In this document: positions 41,874-51,078 of the stretch, in pieces | Position numbering within the stretch: position 1 is the first letter of the stretch | How the letters are laid out: every line of letters begins with the position of its first letter | From: Terrimonas sp. | GTDB taxonomy: Bacteria; Bacteroidota; Bacteroidia; Chitinophagales; Chitinophagaceae | Direction of reading: 5' to 3' | DNA: 64,000 bases | NCBI RefSeq assembly: GCF_003075435.1 | Contig: NZ_QCZJ01000005.1 | Location: forward strand, 205,776-269,775 | Notes under the pieces: model-generated | What the model saw: only the letters and a program-made list of their open reading frames with translations | Told to the model about the DNA's origin: nothing | Database searches by the model: none | Translations under genes and position numbers: made by a program

Positions 41874-43235
41874 ATGAACAGAGGAGAATTTATAGCTCAT
41901 GCTACTATTATCGGGGCCGGAGCTGCAGTCTTTAAGGACAAAATGATATTAGCGGGAACAAAGAAACAGTCGCCCAAAGCCAGGCTTGCCTTTATTGGTT
42001 TAGGCATGAGAGGCAGTGGTTTGTTGAAAGAAGCGGTGTCACAGGGGCATAGTGAAATTGTAGCCATTAGCGATATTAATGAGATCGCCATCAACAATGC
42101 AAAACAGATCATTAAAGATACCGGATCAGGAAGCCCGGATTACTATCTAAAAGAAAATGATTTTGAAACGATTGTAACAAGAGATGATGTGGATGCTGTA
42201 ATTATAGCCACTCCGTGGGAATGGCATTTACCGATGTCACTTGCAAGCCTGAAAGCCGGAAAGCATACAGGCTGCGAGGTAATAGCCGGGCTAACGGTAC
42301 CGGAAATATGGGAGCTGGTAAATTTGCAGGAAAAAACCAAAACACCGTATATGATGATGGAGAATGTTTGTTACAGGAGAGACGTAATGGCGGTACTAAA
42401 CATGGCAAGAAAAAATCTGTTCGGTAACATTACTTATATGGAATGCGGGTATCAGCATGATCTGAGAGAGGTTTTATTTAATGACGGTCAGCATATGACC
42501 GGGCATGGTGTTGAATTCGGGGAAAAAGGAATTAATGAAGCAAGATGGAGAACACCACATTATGTGTCACATAATGGAGATATGTATCCTACACACGGTG
42601 CAGGGCCGCTGTCAAATATTTTAAATATCACCCGGGGAAACCAGTTTGCACAATTGGTTTCTATGGCCACCCCTGCTATAGGATTACACCAGTATATTGT
42701 AGAAAACGGGGGAAATTCGCATCCTAATACAAAGGTGAAATTCAAGTGCGGGGATGTAGTTACTACCCTTATCAAATGTGTAAATGGGGAAGTAATTAAA
42801 ATGACATTTGATACTTCTTCTCCGAGACCCTATTCGTTAGGCTTTCGTGTACAGGGAAGTGAGGGCATCTGGACTGAAGATGCTAAAGGGATATATCTTC
42901 AGAAGCATTCACCCCGTGCCCACGAATACGAGCCCGCAGCAAAATATTTCAGCGAGCACGACCATCCTTACTGGAAAAAATATGGCGATAAAGCGGAATC
43001 TTCAGGTCATGGAGGTATGGACTATTTTATAATCAGAGAGTTTGTAGATTGTGTGATCAACAGAAAACCCTTTTTGATGGATGTATATGACGCAGCCATG
43101 TGGTCGGTACTGCGACCGCTCTCGGAAAAATCTATTGCCAAAGGATCACAGCCGGTTTTAATACCTGACTTTACAAGAGGAAAATGGAAAAGAAGAAAGC
43201 CTGTATTTGGGATGCAGAATGACTTTTCCCTCTGA
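41874..43235 (+). CDS. Gfo/Idh/MocA-family oxidoreductase, GH109-like
   Basis: 453 residues. The NAD-binding Rossmann domain begins at about residue 38 (LAFIGLGMRGSGLLKEA; DVDAVIIATPWEWHLPMS). GH109-type signature segments follow: YMECGYQHDLREVLF and YPTHGAGPLSNILNITRGNQF. GH109 enzymes use NAD to cleave alpha-N-acetylgalactosaminides via a 3-keto intermediate. The N-terminus (MNRGEFIAHATIIGAGAAVF) looks like a Tat signal with the second Arg lost (RG instead of RR), so export by Tat is doubtful. It is followed by an exported candidate glycosidase gene whose frame overlaps its end. Confidence 0.8.
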   Translation: MNRGEFIAHATIIGAGAAVFKDKMILAGTKKQSPKARLAFIGLGMRGSGLLKEAVSQGHSEIVAISDINEIAINNAKQIIKDTGSGSPDYYLKENDFETIVTRDDVDAVIIATPWEWHLPMSLASLKAGKHTGCEVIAGLTVPEIWELVNLQEKTKTPYMMMENVCYRRDVMAVLNMARKNLFGNITYMECGYQHDLREVLFNDGQHMTGHGVEFGEKGINEARWRTPHYVSHNGDMYPTHGAGPLSNILNITRGNQFAQLVSMATPAIGLHQYIVENGGNSHPNTKVKFKCGDVVTTLIKCVNGEVIKMTFDTSSPRPYSLGFRVQGSEGIWTEDAKGIYLQKHSPRAHEYEPAAKYFSEHDHPYWKKYGDKAESSGHGGMDYFIIREFVDCVINRKPFLMDVYDAAMWSVLRPLSEKSIAKGSQPVLIPDFTRGKWKRRKPVFGMQNDFSL

Positions 43236-43284
43236 AATGATCTGCCTGTATGAAGAAGGTTTCAATGAGCTCAAAATTTTTGTT

Positions 43285-45567
43285 ATGAAAAAAATGATTC
43301 CTTTTTTAATGATTCTTGGGTTGCTGTGCTGTAAGTCCATCTTAGGTCAGGAGGAGTCACTGCCTTTAGGAAGTTATCCCCCGGCAATACCAACTGAACA
43401 TTTGCCAAACAGATTGTATGCCTTTGTATGGAGGAACTGGAATCTTGTTGACCCTGAAATAATGGGAAAAACAATTGGATGTAATGCGGAAGATATTATT
43501 AATATGGCTGCTTCCATGGGACTTCCTCCGTATAAGCCCAATGTACCAGACTTTGACCGGCGTATATATATAACCGTTATCAGAAGAAACTGGCATCTAT
43601 TACCCTACGCTCAATTGCTTATACTGCTTAACATGAACAGTAATGAACTGTCCGTGGCTTTAAAGGAAGATGATGCTTTGTTTATCAAGCTCGGCAATCT
43701 AAAACCCCAGATTGAGGAACTTAAGTATACTGCCCCAGATAAAAATGCGATCAGAAGTGCGTCAAAAATAAAGCGTATTGCTCAACAATATTTTCGGGGG
43801 CAAAATACTTTTCCTCCATTTCAATTTATTGAAGATTTAAGGGATGCTTCCGGAAAAAAGAACACAAATGTTTATCCATCGGATAAAGAGAAAAGCCCTA
43901 GAATCGTTTATTCCTATTTTGGTATTTATGGTGATCCGCTTTCTGACACCTTGCAGGATTTGTACCCAGACGGATTGATGGAAAAACTATCTCAAAGTGG
44001 AGTTAATGGAATATGGATGCACGTGGTTTTGAATCAAATTGCTCCGGGTGGTACTTTATTTCCTGAATTTGGGGAGGGTCATGCATTACGTATTCAAAAT
44101 CTAAACAGGATTGTTGAGCGAGCAAAACGATACGGTATAGATATTTATCTATACATTAATGAGCCGAGAGCAATGGATTCTACCTTTTTTATTAACAGAG
44201 CCCCAATGAGAGGCACAAGAGAAGGAAACTATTATGCGATGTGTACCAGCAGTGAAGAAGTTCAACACTGGATGAGAGACGCGTTGGCATATGTTTTTTC
44301 GAATGTGCCCGGATTAGGAGGCGTGCTGACCATAACAGCCTCAGAAAATTTTACCAATTGCGCATCACACGGAAATCAGAAGGGCTGCGAGCGTTGCAGC
44401 AGGCGAAGCTATGCTGAAATTATAGGTGGGGTAAACCGTATGATAGAAGAAGGCGTTCATAAAGGTAATCCTGATGCCAAAGTAATAGTATGGGATTGGG
44501 GCTGGCATAATCACGGGCTTGCGCCGGATGTAATTGCGGCTTTGCCCGATAATGTATATCTTATGTCTGTCAGCGAATGGGCCAAGCCGATCGAGCGCGG
44601 AGGTGTGAACTCAGAAGTGGGTGAATATTCCATATCTGCGGTAGGTCCGGGACCAAGGGCATTACAGAACTGGAAATGGGCTAAAGAAAGGGGGCTAAAA
44701 ACAATGGCTAAAGTGCAGGTAAATAATACGTGGGAGCTTTCTTCTGTGCCCTGGTTGCCAGTGCCTGATCTTGTTATGCGGCATATGACAGCGCTCTCAG
44801 ATGTAAAAACCGATGGGTTAATGCTAAGCTGGTCTCTTGGAGGCTATCCTTCTCCCACCCTGAAAATTGCCGACCGTATCTCCAATCATTCGGAACTTTC
44901 AAAGGAAGAAATGTTGAATGAACTTGCTGAAGAAAGGTATGGGAGGTCTGCTGTAAAGGCAATACGTAAGGCATGGACGGCATTCAGCAATGCATTTGAG
45001 CAATTCCCGTATGGAGGTCATACATTATATAACGCACCTCAACAATTGGGACCAGCAAATTTGCTATACGAAAAACCAACAGGGTATAAAGCAACTATGG
45101 TTGGATTTCCATATGATGACTTACAAAGTTGGAAAGGCGTGTATCCTGCAAACATTTTTGCGCAACAGTTTAAGAAGGTTGCGGATGGTTGGATAGATGG
45201 GCTTAAGTACTTTAAACAGGCAATAGCAATGGCTGACAGTTCACACCGAATCATCGCTATGGCTGATGAGGATATCGCTAAAGCAGCATATTTACATTTT
45301 GCTTCGGTTGCCAACCAGGTTGCTTACATTATTAACCGGGATAAGCTATTGGAAAAGGATCTTTCATCATCGGATAAAATTAAGATTAGAGAAGAGTTGC
45401 GCCATATATTAAAACAAGAAATACAACTTGCTTCCGAATTGTTTGAGATATGCAGCAGAGATTCCCGAATAGGTTACGAAGCTTCAAATCAATATTATTA
45501 CGTTTTACAGGATCTTGTTGAGAAAGTCATCAACTGCAATTATCTCCTTCACCAGCTAAAGCTATAA
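43285..45567 (+). CDS. Secreted candidate glycosidase with N-terminal tandem HTH-like repeats
   Basis: The ATG at 43285 gives a signal peptide (MKKMIPFLMILGLLCC to LGQ) and a 760-residue protein; the frame is open from 43207, overlapping the upstream gene. Residues ~35-125 contain two related units: RNWNLVDPEIMGKTIGCNAEDIINMA and RNWHLLPYAQLLILLNMNSNELSVAL, each Arg-Asn-Trp plus a helix-turn-helix-like run. A likely TIM-barrel follows (LSQSGVNGIWMHVVLNQIAP, RAKRYGIDIYLYINEPRAMD, GVLTITASENFTNC, KVIVWDWGWHN, GLMLSWSLGGYPSPTLKIAD), then a helical C-terminus. I recognise the layout from uncharacterised glycosidase-like proteins but no named family. The acid/base residues are not assigned. Confidence 0.65.
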   Translation: MKKMIPFLMILGLLCCKSILGQEESLPLGSYPPAIPTEHLPNRLYAFVWRNWNLVDPEIMGKTIGCNAEDIINMAASMGLPPYKPNVPDFDRRIYITVIRRNWHLLPYAQLLILLNMNSNELSVALKEDDALFIKLGNLKPQIEELKYTAPDKNAIRSASKIKRIAQQYFRGQNTFPPFQFIEDLRDASGKKNTNVYPSDKEKSPRIVYSYFGIYGDPLSDTLQDLYPDGLMEKLSQSGVNGIWMHVVLNQIAPGGTLFPEFGEGHALRIQNLNRIVERAKRYGIDIYLYINEPRAMDSTFFINRAPMRGTREGNYYAMCTSSEEVQHWMRDALAYVFSNVPGLGGVLTITASENFTNCASHGNQKGCERCSRRSYAEIIGGVNRMIEEGVHKGNPDAKVIVWDWGWHNHGLAPDVIAALPDNVYLMSVSEWAKPIERGGVNSEVGEYSISAVGPGPRALQNWKWAKERGLKTMAKVQVNNTWELSSVPWLPVPDLVMRHMTALSDVKTDGLMLSWSLGGYPSPTLKIADRISNHSELSKEEMLNELAEERYGRSAVKAIRKAWTAFSNAFEQFPYGGHTLYNAPQQLGPANLLYEKPTGYKATMVGFPYDDLQSWKGVYPANIFAQQFKKVADGWIDGLKYFKQAIAMADSSHRIIAMADEDIAKAAYLHFASVANQVAYIINRDKLLEKDLSSSDKIKIREELRHILKQEIQLASELFEICSRDSRIGYEASNQYYYVLQDLVEKVINCNYLLHQLKL

Positions 45568-45806
45568 ACACATTACTACAAATTTTTCGTTTCTACCTGA
45601 AGAAGGAAGTTTCATATATAAAACAGGCAGGTCTATAATTGTAAGCAGCTACGGTTCTGACAGGTAAAGAAGTATATACAGTGTCATAATTTGGAAAACC
45701 AGTAGTTTATTAAAAACTAATAATCAGATAGTTTTGTTTCTGGATTGCAGAACAGTTGCAATTCTAAAGAAGCATATGGAGTCATATATCCCAAAACTAT
45801 TCTGAT
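45568..45806. other. Intergenic spacer before the permease gene
   Basis: 239 bp without a supported ORF or strong hairpin. It may hold a second promoter for the permease-isomerase-kinase block; no operator matching AACCGGTT was seen here. Confidence 0.35.
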
Positions 45807-47012
45807 ATGAAATTAAGGACGTTGCCGGTTTATATGATCTTTTTGACAATGGGTCTCATTGATTCAGTAGGTCCTATGGTCAGCTTGGCCAAAGAATCAT
45901 TTAAAATATCAACTACCATAGCTTCGTTGCTGCCGATGTTAGGCTATATGATGTATGGACTACTCTCAATACCCGCAGGTTTATTGCAGGATAAAAAGGG
46001 GAAAAAATTCATTATGAATCTGGGGTTGTCAATTGCACTTATCGGGCTTTTCATTCCCATTATATCGGGGATGTCCGGGAACATGATAATTGACCCCAAC
46101 TCCTTAGCGCAATTTTATAAAATACTGGCAGCGATCCTGATGTTGGGGGCAGGTGGCGCTATTCTCCAGGTTTCCGGAAACCCAATCATGCGGGATTTTT
46201 CCGAACCAGGTAGGTATTCCAAAAATCTGTCGTTTGCGCAATCTTTTATTACGGTTGGTTCTTCGTTAGGTTTTCTTCTGCCTGTCGTCATGCTTCGTGC
46301 ATTCGGCTTGGATTGGAGCATACTATTCCCGGTTTTCGCTGGAATTGTTTTAGCCGGCATTATATGGTTGAACATGCTCCGCATCAGGGAAGGAAATGAC
46401 AAAGATAAACATGCAACGGTCACATCATGCTTCAGGCTACTTAAGAATGGTTACATATTGATCATGGTTATCGGCATCTTTATTTATTGTGGAATTGAAA
46501 TAGCGATGAGTGCTTATGTACCCATTTTATTAAAGGAAAAGTATAATGTTTCTGTCGAGAAAATAGGTTTACTGATCGGCTGGTCGCTTTTTTACCTGCC
46601 TATCCTGTCCGGAAGGTTTTTTGGGGCATGGATCATGTCACGGATTGCGCCTGCACGATTGTTGTTATTTACTGTTTTATTTTCATTTGTGGGTTTCATG
46701 CTGATCTTCAGCAATTCATTTGCATTAACGTTATTTGGGATTTTTGTTATTGGGTTGGGGTTTGCAAATATTTTTCCTCTTTTATTTTCATTAACTATAG
46801 AATACATGCCTGATAATGCCAATGAATTGTCGGGGTTAATGGTATCGGCTATAACTGGAGGTGCTTTTATTCCTCCTATAATGGGTGTGATTGCAGACAG
46901 TATTTCCATCCAGATTGCATTCCTGGCGCCGGCTACATGTGTCCTCTATTTGCTTTTTGTAGCAGTCGTCAATAATGTAAACGTGAATAAGACCCGAAGA
47001 ATAATAGTTTAA
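45807..47012 (+). CDS. MFS sugar permease (FHS/fucose-permease type)
   Basis: 401 residues with about 12 hydrophobic segments and a central hydrophilic loop (residues ~195-210). The start is MKLRTLPVYMIFLTMGLID, and it carries the FHS-like cytoplasmic loop GLLQDKKGKKFIMNLG, a LGAGGAILQVSGNPIMRD segment like the NPL/NP motif of fucose/glucose H+ symporters, and a late FANIFPLLFSLTIEYMP. FHS permeases bring monosaccharides or small glycans across the inner membrane using the proton gradient. It sits immediately upstream of the isomerase gene of the catabolic block, so it most likely imports the sugar used there. Confidence 0.88.
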   Translation: MKLRTLPVYMIFLTMGLIDSVGPMVSLAKESFKISTTIASLLPMLGYMMYGLLSIPAGLLQDKKGKKFIMNLGLSIALIGLFIPIISGMSGNMIIDPNSLAQFYKILAAILMLGAGGAILQVSGNPIMRDFSEPGRYSKNLSFAQSFITVGSSLGFLLPVVMLRAFGLDWSILFPVFAGIVLAGIIWLNMLRIREGNDKDKHATVTSCFRLLKNGYILIMVIGIFIYCGIEIAMSAYVPILLKEKYNVSVEKIGLLIGWSLFYLPILSGRFFGAWIMSRIAPARLLLFTVLFSFVGFMLIFSNSFALTLFGIFVIGLGFANIFPLLFSLTIEYMPDNANELSGLMVSAITGGAFIPPIMGVIADSISIQIAFLAPATCVLYLLFVAVVNNVNVNKTRRIIV

Positions 47013-47102
47013 GATAATCTAAAATAAAATTTTGACTACGCTGAGGACTGAAATAAGCCGTACCTCCTTGTAGTGCCGTTACATTGAAAATTATTTACAC
47101 CA

Positions 47103-48467
47103 ATGGAAAAAAAGAAAGCTCTCGTGAACGCTGCTTTTGCAGGATTTGGGGAAGTAAACTCTCCTCTTCCGTTAATTAAGGAGAAGTGTTCAGTTGCGTT
47201 AGAAGAAGTCAGGTCTCTTGGATTTGAAATCATAACTACCGCAGTAATTACCGACGATCCAAAAGGAACAGATGTTAAACGCGCAATAAACCAATTTATA
47301 AGAAAGGATTTTGATGTACTGATTATTTGCCTTGCCGGTTGGATCCCGTCGCATACGATTATTGCCCTCACCAATGAATTCAAAGCTAAGCCGATGATCT
47401 TATGGGGGCTTGCAGGACATATTGAAAATGGTCGTATTGTTACAGCCGCTGCCCAAGCCGGCACTACTGCGCTGAGGAAAGTATTTGAGGATTTGGGATA
47501 TAAGTTTAAATACCTCTATAATACTATTGGAAAACCATCACCGCTGGAAAAAATAAGAAGTTTTGGGATTGCCGCCTCTGCAGTAAAGTCAATTGAAAAT
47601 ACGAGGGTAGGCATGATTGGGTTCCGCGACATGAGGCTTTATAATACACTTTATGAGGGAATCTCCCTGAAAGCTATAATGGGTGTGGAAGTGGAATTTT
47701 TTGAAATGCTCGAAATGGTGCAACTGAGCGAAGCCGTTGAAGAAAACGAGATATTGAATGTACTGAGAAAGATCAAACAGGAATGGGAATTTGTTAATCC
47801 TGTTGAAGACGACTTCTTAAAAAAGGGGATTGCTTATTATCTCGCCATTAAAAAAATTGCCGAGGGTAATCATCTGGATGGAATATCATTGAAAGATGTT
47901 GACGGGATGAAAAAAATCCTGAATTATCCCCCCGCAATGATCTTCATGCTTCTTTCCGATGAGATGAAACTAAGCGCCATTCCCGAGAATGATGTGATGG
48001 GAGCCGTTACCCAACTGGTCATTAAGCATCTCACAGGCCAATGCGCGGCTTATTTAGAATTTTACGACTTCCTGGAGGAAAGTGTGCTGATGGGAGTACC
48101 TGATTTTGTTCCCTCCGAAATTGTAGACGGGAAAGTAAAAGTTACAAGAGCAGCTTTTGGTGGTATAAGCGGTGGATTGCTGAATATTTCAGCCGTCAAA
48201 ACCGGTACACTCACCATTGCGCGGCTTTCTAACACTGCTGACCAATATACCATGCATATATGTACCGGTGAAGGAAAGTTCAGATCATGGGAAGAAGCGG
48301 GCTGGGATCAACCGGCGCCCCAGCTTCCGAGCCTGGAAATATTTCTTGATACGCCTGTGGAAGTGTTTGCGCAGAAAATTTCAGGGCAGCATTATATAGT
48401 TGTGTATGGAGATCATGTTCAAAAAATAGCTGATTTCTGTTATCTGAAAAATATTAAAGTAATATAA
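47103..48467 (+). CDS. L-fucose/L-arabinose isomerase-family sugar isomerase
   Basis: 454 residues, cytoplasmic. It resembles the COG2407 (FucI/AraA-related) group: an N-terminal Rossmann-like part (DVLIICLAGWIPSHTIIALTNEF, PMILWGLAGHI), a middle part (RVGMIGFRDMRLYNTLYEG, GVEVEFFEMLEMV) and a C-terminal beta domain (GTLTIARLSNTADQYTMHICTGEG, DTPVEVFAQKISGQHYIVVYGDHV). The family interconverts aldoses and ketoses with a divalent metal. It is shorter than E. coli FucI (~590), matching the shorter related branch. The kinase gene starts 9 bp later, so the ketose product is probably phosphorylated next. The sugar is unknown. Confidence 0.85.
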   Translation: MEKKKALVNAAFAGFGEVNSPLPLIKEKCSVALEEVRSLGFEIITTAVITDDPKGTDVKRAINQFIRKDFDVLIICLAGWIPSHTIIALTNEFKAKPMILWGLAGHIENGRIVTAAAQAGTTALRKVFEDLGYKFKYLYNTIGKPSPLEKIRSFGIAASAVKSIENTRVGMIGFRDMRLYNTLYEGISLKAIMGVEVEFFEMLEMVQLSEAVEENEILNVLRKIKQEWEFVNPVEDDFLKKGIAYYLAIKKIAEGNHLDGISLKDVDGMKKILNYPPAMIFMLLSDEMKLSAIPENDVMGAVTQLVIKHLTGQCAAYLEFYDFLEESVLMGVPDFVPSEIVDGKVKVTRAAFGGISGGLLNISAVKTGTLTIARLSNTADQYTMHICTGEGKFRSWEEAGWDQPAPQLPSLEIFLDTPVEVFAQKISGQHYIVVYGDHVQKIADFCYLKNIKVI

Positions 48468-48475
48468 CTGCAGAT

Positions 48476-49660
48476 ATGAAGAAATATGATGCTGTTATTG
48501 CGGGATATATATGCGTTGACCTTACCCCTGAGTTCAAAAAAAATAAGTTATTTACCCATATCTCTGAACTTCTCAAACCAGGTAAATTAATAGAAATCAC
48601 CGGGCTTACCTATGCAATGGGAGGCGCTGTGGCAAACGTTGGGATGGCGATGAAAAAATTCTCGAAAAGCGTTTTTTTGAACGGATTGATCGGGAATGAT
48701 TTTGCAGGGAAAATTGCCCTGACGTTTTTAGATCAAAGCGACCTTCTTACAGGCGTAAGAACAATTGAGGGAGAAGGCACAGCCCTGGGGCTTGTTATAG
48801 CGCTTCCGGGTGTGGATCGTATTTTCCTGGAATCGCCCGGCTGCAGTCATTTATTCGGAATAAAGCATATTGATTTTGATGCTGTTGCAAAATGCAGGCT
48901 GTTTCATTTCGGGTATCCGCCGCTGTTAGAGCAGTTTTATGCGAAAGAAGGGTCCCAGTTGCTTGAATTATTTTCCGTAGTACAACGAATGGGTGTGGTT
49001 ACCTCACTCGACTTTAGCCTGGTAGACCCTGAAAGCGAATCTGGTAAAATAAACTGGCCGGAAACGATAAAAAAAATACTCCCGTATACAGACATTTTTG
49101 TTCCAAGCCTTGAAGAAGCGCTTCAGATAATGATGCCCGAAGAATATGCAGAAATAAATGTAAATGCCGGTAATGCTGATATTATTGAGATGGTTACTAT
49201 CACGACTATACGAGAGGCAGGAAAGCGTATAATTGATGCCGGAGCCAAAATTGTATTCATAAAAGCAGGCCATCGCGGGGCATATCTGGCAACGGGAGAT
49301 GTATCACTTTTAAATAAAAGGTCAGGCTTGAATTTACAGGAAGAACAGTGGAGCTACCAGGAGCTCTGGTGTGATGCCTATCCCATTGATCAAACCAAAG
49401 TAAAAAATGCCTCTGGTGCAGGCGATACTGCTTCAGCAGCCTTTTTATCGGCCATTCTTGATGGAGAAAACCCTGAGCGTTCCCTGAAATTTGCGACTAT
49501 GGCCGGCAGGAACAATCTATACTGCTCTGATATTTACAACGAACTGGATAACTGGGAGCAGATGTATAAATCTTTAGAGCTTGAGAATGCGGAAGTAGTC
49601 AATTTAAAACTTTCAAGAGACGATAACTTACCTGAAAAAGAAATACTGAAAAAAAATTGA
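48476..49660 (+). CDS. PfkB-family carbohydrate kinase
   Basis: 394 residues, somewhat long for the family (~300-350). It has the PfkB/ribokinase fold: N-terminal AVIAGYICVDLTPEF, the first signature YAMGGAVANVGMAMKKFSKS, VTSLDFSLVDPES, and the C-terminal signature NASGAGDTASAAFLSAIL with the catalytic Asp317. An insertion around residues 215-245 (EEYAEINVNAGNADIIEMVT) makes up the extra length. It phosphorylates a sugar with ATP; the target is probably the ketose made by the isomerase encoded just upstream. It is followed after 20 bp by the aminotransferase gene. Confidence 0.9.
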   Translation: MKKYDAVIAGYICVDLTPEFKKNKLFTHISELLKPGKLIEITGLTYAMGGAVANVGMAMKKFSKSVFLNGLIGNDFAGKIALTFLDQSDLLTGVRTIEGEGTALGLVIALPGVDRIFLESPGCSHLFGIKHIDFDAVAKCRLFHFGYPPLLEQFYAKEGSQLLELFSVVQRMGVVTSLDFSLVDPESESGKINWPETIKKILPYTDIFVPSLEEALQIMMPEEYAEINVNAGNADIIEMVTITTIREAGKRIIDAGAKIVFIKAGHRGAYLATGDVSLLNKRSGLNLQEEQWSYQELWCDAYPIDQTKVKNASGAGDTASAAFLSAILDGENPERSLKFATMAGRNNLYCSDIYNELDNWEQMYKSLELENAEVVNLKLSRDDNLPEKEILKKN

Positions 49661-49680
49661 GAAATCACTAAACAATATGT

Positions 49681-51069
49681 ATGGATAGCTTAAACATGTC
49701 TCCAGATTGGTGGAAAGAAAACGCTGCAGGCATACCTCGTCTAATAACGGAAACACCTGGCCCAAAATCAAGGGTTATGCATGCTAATACTGCAAGGTAT
49801 ATGAAGGGGCTCAGTTCCCAGGTAAAGCTTTTTCCTGTATGTTTCCGGGAAGGCTTTGGTATTACCTTAACAGATGTTGATGGAAATAAATACCTTGATT
49901 TCTCATCAGGAATTTATGTTGCTTCCCTGGGTCACTGTCATCCTAAAGTTTCGGAGGCTATTTGTTATTGGGCAAAAAAGCTGATGAATGTGCATGATTT
50001 TTCTACTCCCGTTAAAGAAAAACTGATGGAAAAGATGGCAGTCATCTTACCGGGAAAATTAAATGCCATTCAGTTATATTCCGATGGAACTACCGCTGTA
50101 GAAGCAGCGATCCGCGCTGCAAGGGCTATCAGCGGAAAACATGAATTCATTTCAGCTTACCGCGATTTCCATGGAAAAACATTAGGTGCTGTGAGTTGCG
50201 CGCAAATGTATCGGGGGGAAACGTTCAGCTATGGACCTACCCGGTCTGCGGGCTTCTATATGGTTCCACGTCCTGATCCTTATCGCCCGCTCTGGAGCAA
50301 GGCCGACGGAACCATTGATACAGATGCATATATACGTTTTTATGAACAATTTTTAGTTGAGGCAACCGTAGGGAATGTAGCTGCATTTGTTTTAGAGCCT
50401 GCTCAGGGGTGGGCGGGAAGTATATTTCCCCCTGATGATTTCTTCCCGAAATTAAAATCCTTATGTGAGAAGCATCGTATTCTACTGTATGACGATGAAG
50501 TATTGGCCGGTATGGGGCGTACGGGAGAATGGCTTACCCTGAATCACTGGGGAGTGATCCCTGATATTGTAACCTTTGGCAAGTCGTTTGGTAATGGGTT
50601 TCCAGTAACAGCTATGGTAGTGAGTGAAGAAAATGGTGGATCGCTTGAAAAAATTTCAGCATCATCAAGCTATGGAGGCAACCCGATGGCCTGCGCCGCG
50701 GCGCTGGCGTCCATAGAGGTAATTGAAAATGAAAATATCCTCGAAAATGTTCGTTCCGTTGGCGATTTTTTTATGACGCGGATGAAAAAGATGAAAGAAG
50801 AGCATCCCATTATCGGAGATGTTAAAGGGAAAGGGTTTTTGTTGGGCATAGAATTGGTAAAGGATAAGGTCACAAAAGAACCCTTTCCCGAAGCTGGTAA
50901 TTTGGTATATCAAAAAGCTTTCCGAAAAGGATTGGCATGGATTCCTGCCGGGCATATCCTCCGTATGTCTCCGCCGCTGATCATGGATGAGAAATATGCT
51001 AAAATGGGGATGGATATTATTGAGGAAGCAATTACAGAAGTTGAACATGAATTTGGATATAGCGCATAA
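49681..51069 (+). CDS. Class III PLP-dependent aminotransferase
   Basis: 462 residues. Class III features are clear: SSGIYVASLGHCHPKV, the DGTTAVEAAIRAARA cofactor-phosphate region, FHGKTLGAVS, LLYDDEVLAGMGRTG (in place of DEVQTGFGRTG), and IVTFGKSFGNGFPVTAM with the PLP lysine Lys301, then SSYGGNPMACAAALAS. These enzymes move omega-amino groups, for example from 4-aminobutyrate, ornithine or amino sugars. The gene lies inside a sugar isomerase-kinase-aldolase operon (9 bp before the aldolase), so an amino-bearing sugar intermediate is the likeliest substrate. That assignment is inference; an amino-group donor role is the alternative. Confidence 0.9.
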   Translation: MDSLNMSPDWWKENAAGIPRLITETPGPKSRVMHANTARYMKGLSSQVKLFPVCFREGFGITLTDVDGNKYLDFSSGIYVASLGHCHPKVSEAICYWAKKLMNVHDFSTPVKEKLMEKMAVILPGKLNAIQLYSDGTTAVEAAIRAARAISGKHEFISAYRDFHGKTLGAVSCAQMYRGETFSYGPTRSAGFYMVPRPDPYRPLWSKADGTIDTDAYIRFYEQFLVEATVGNVAAFVLEPAQGWAGSIFPPDDFFPKLKSLCEKHRILLYDDEVLAGMGRTGEWLTLNHWGVIPDIVTFGKSFGNGFPVTAMVVSEENGGSLEKISASSSYGGNPMACAAALASIEVIENENILENVRSVGDFFMTRMKKMKEEHPIIGDVKGKGFLLGIELVKDKVTKEPFPEAGNLVYQKAFRKGLAWIPAGHILRMSPPLIMDEKYAKMGMDIIEEAITEVEHEFGYSA

Positions 51070-51078
51070 CTTATTTCA

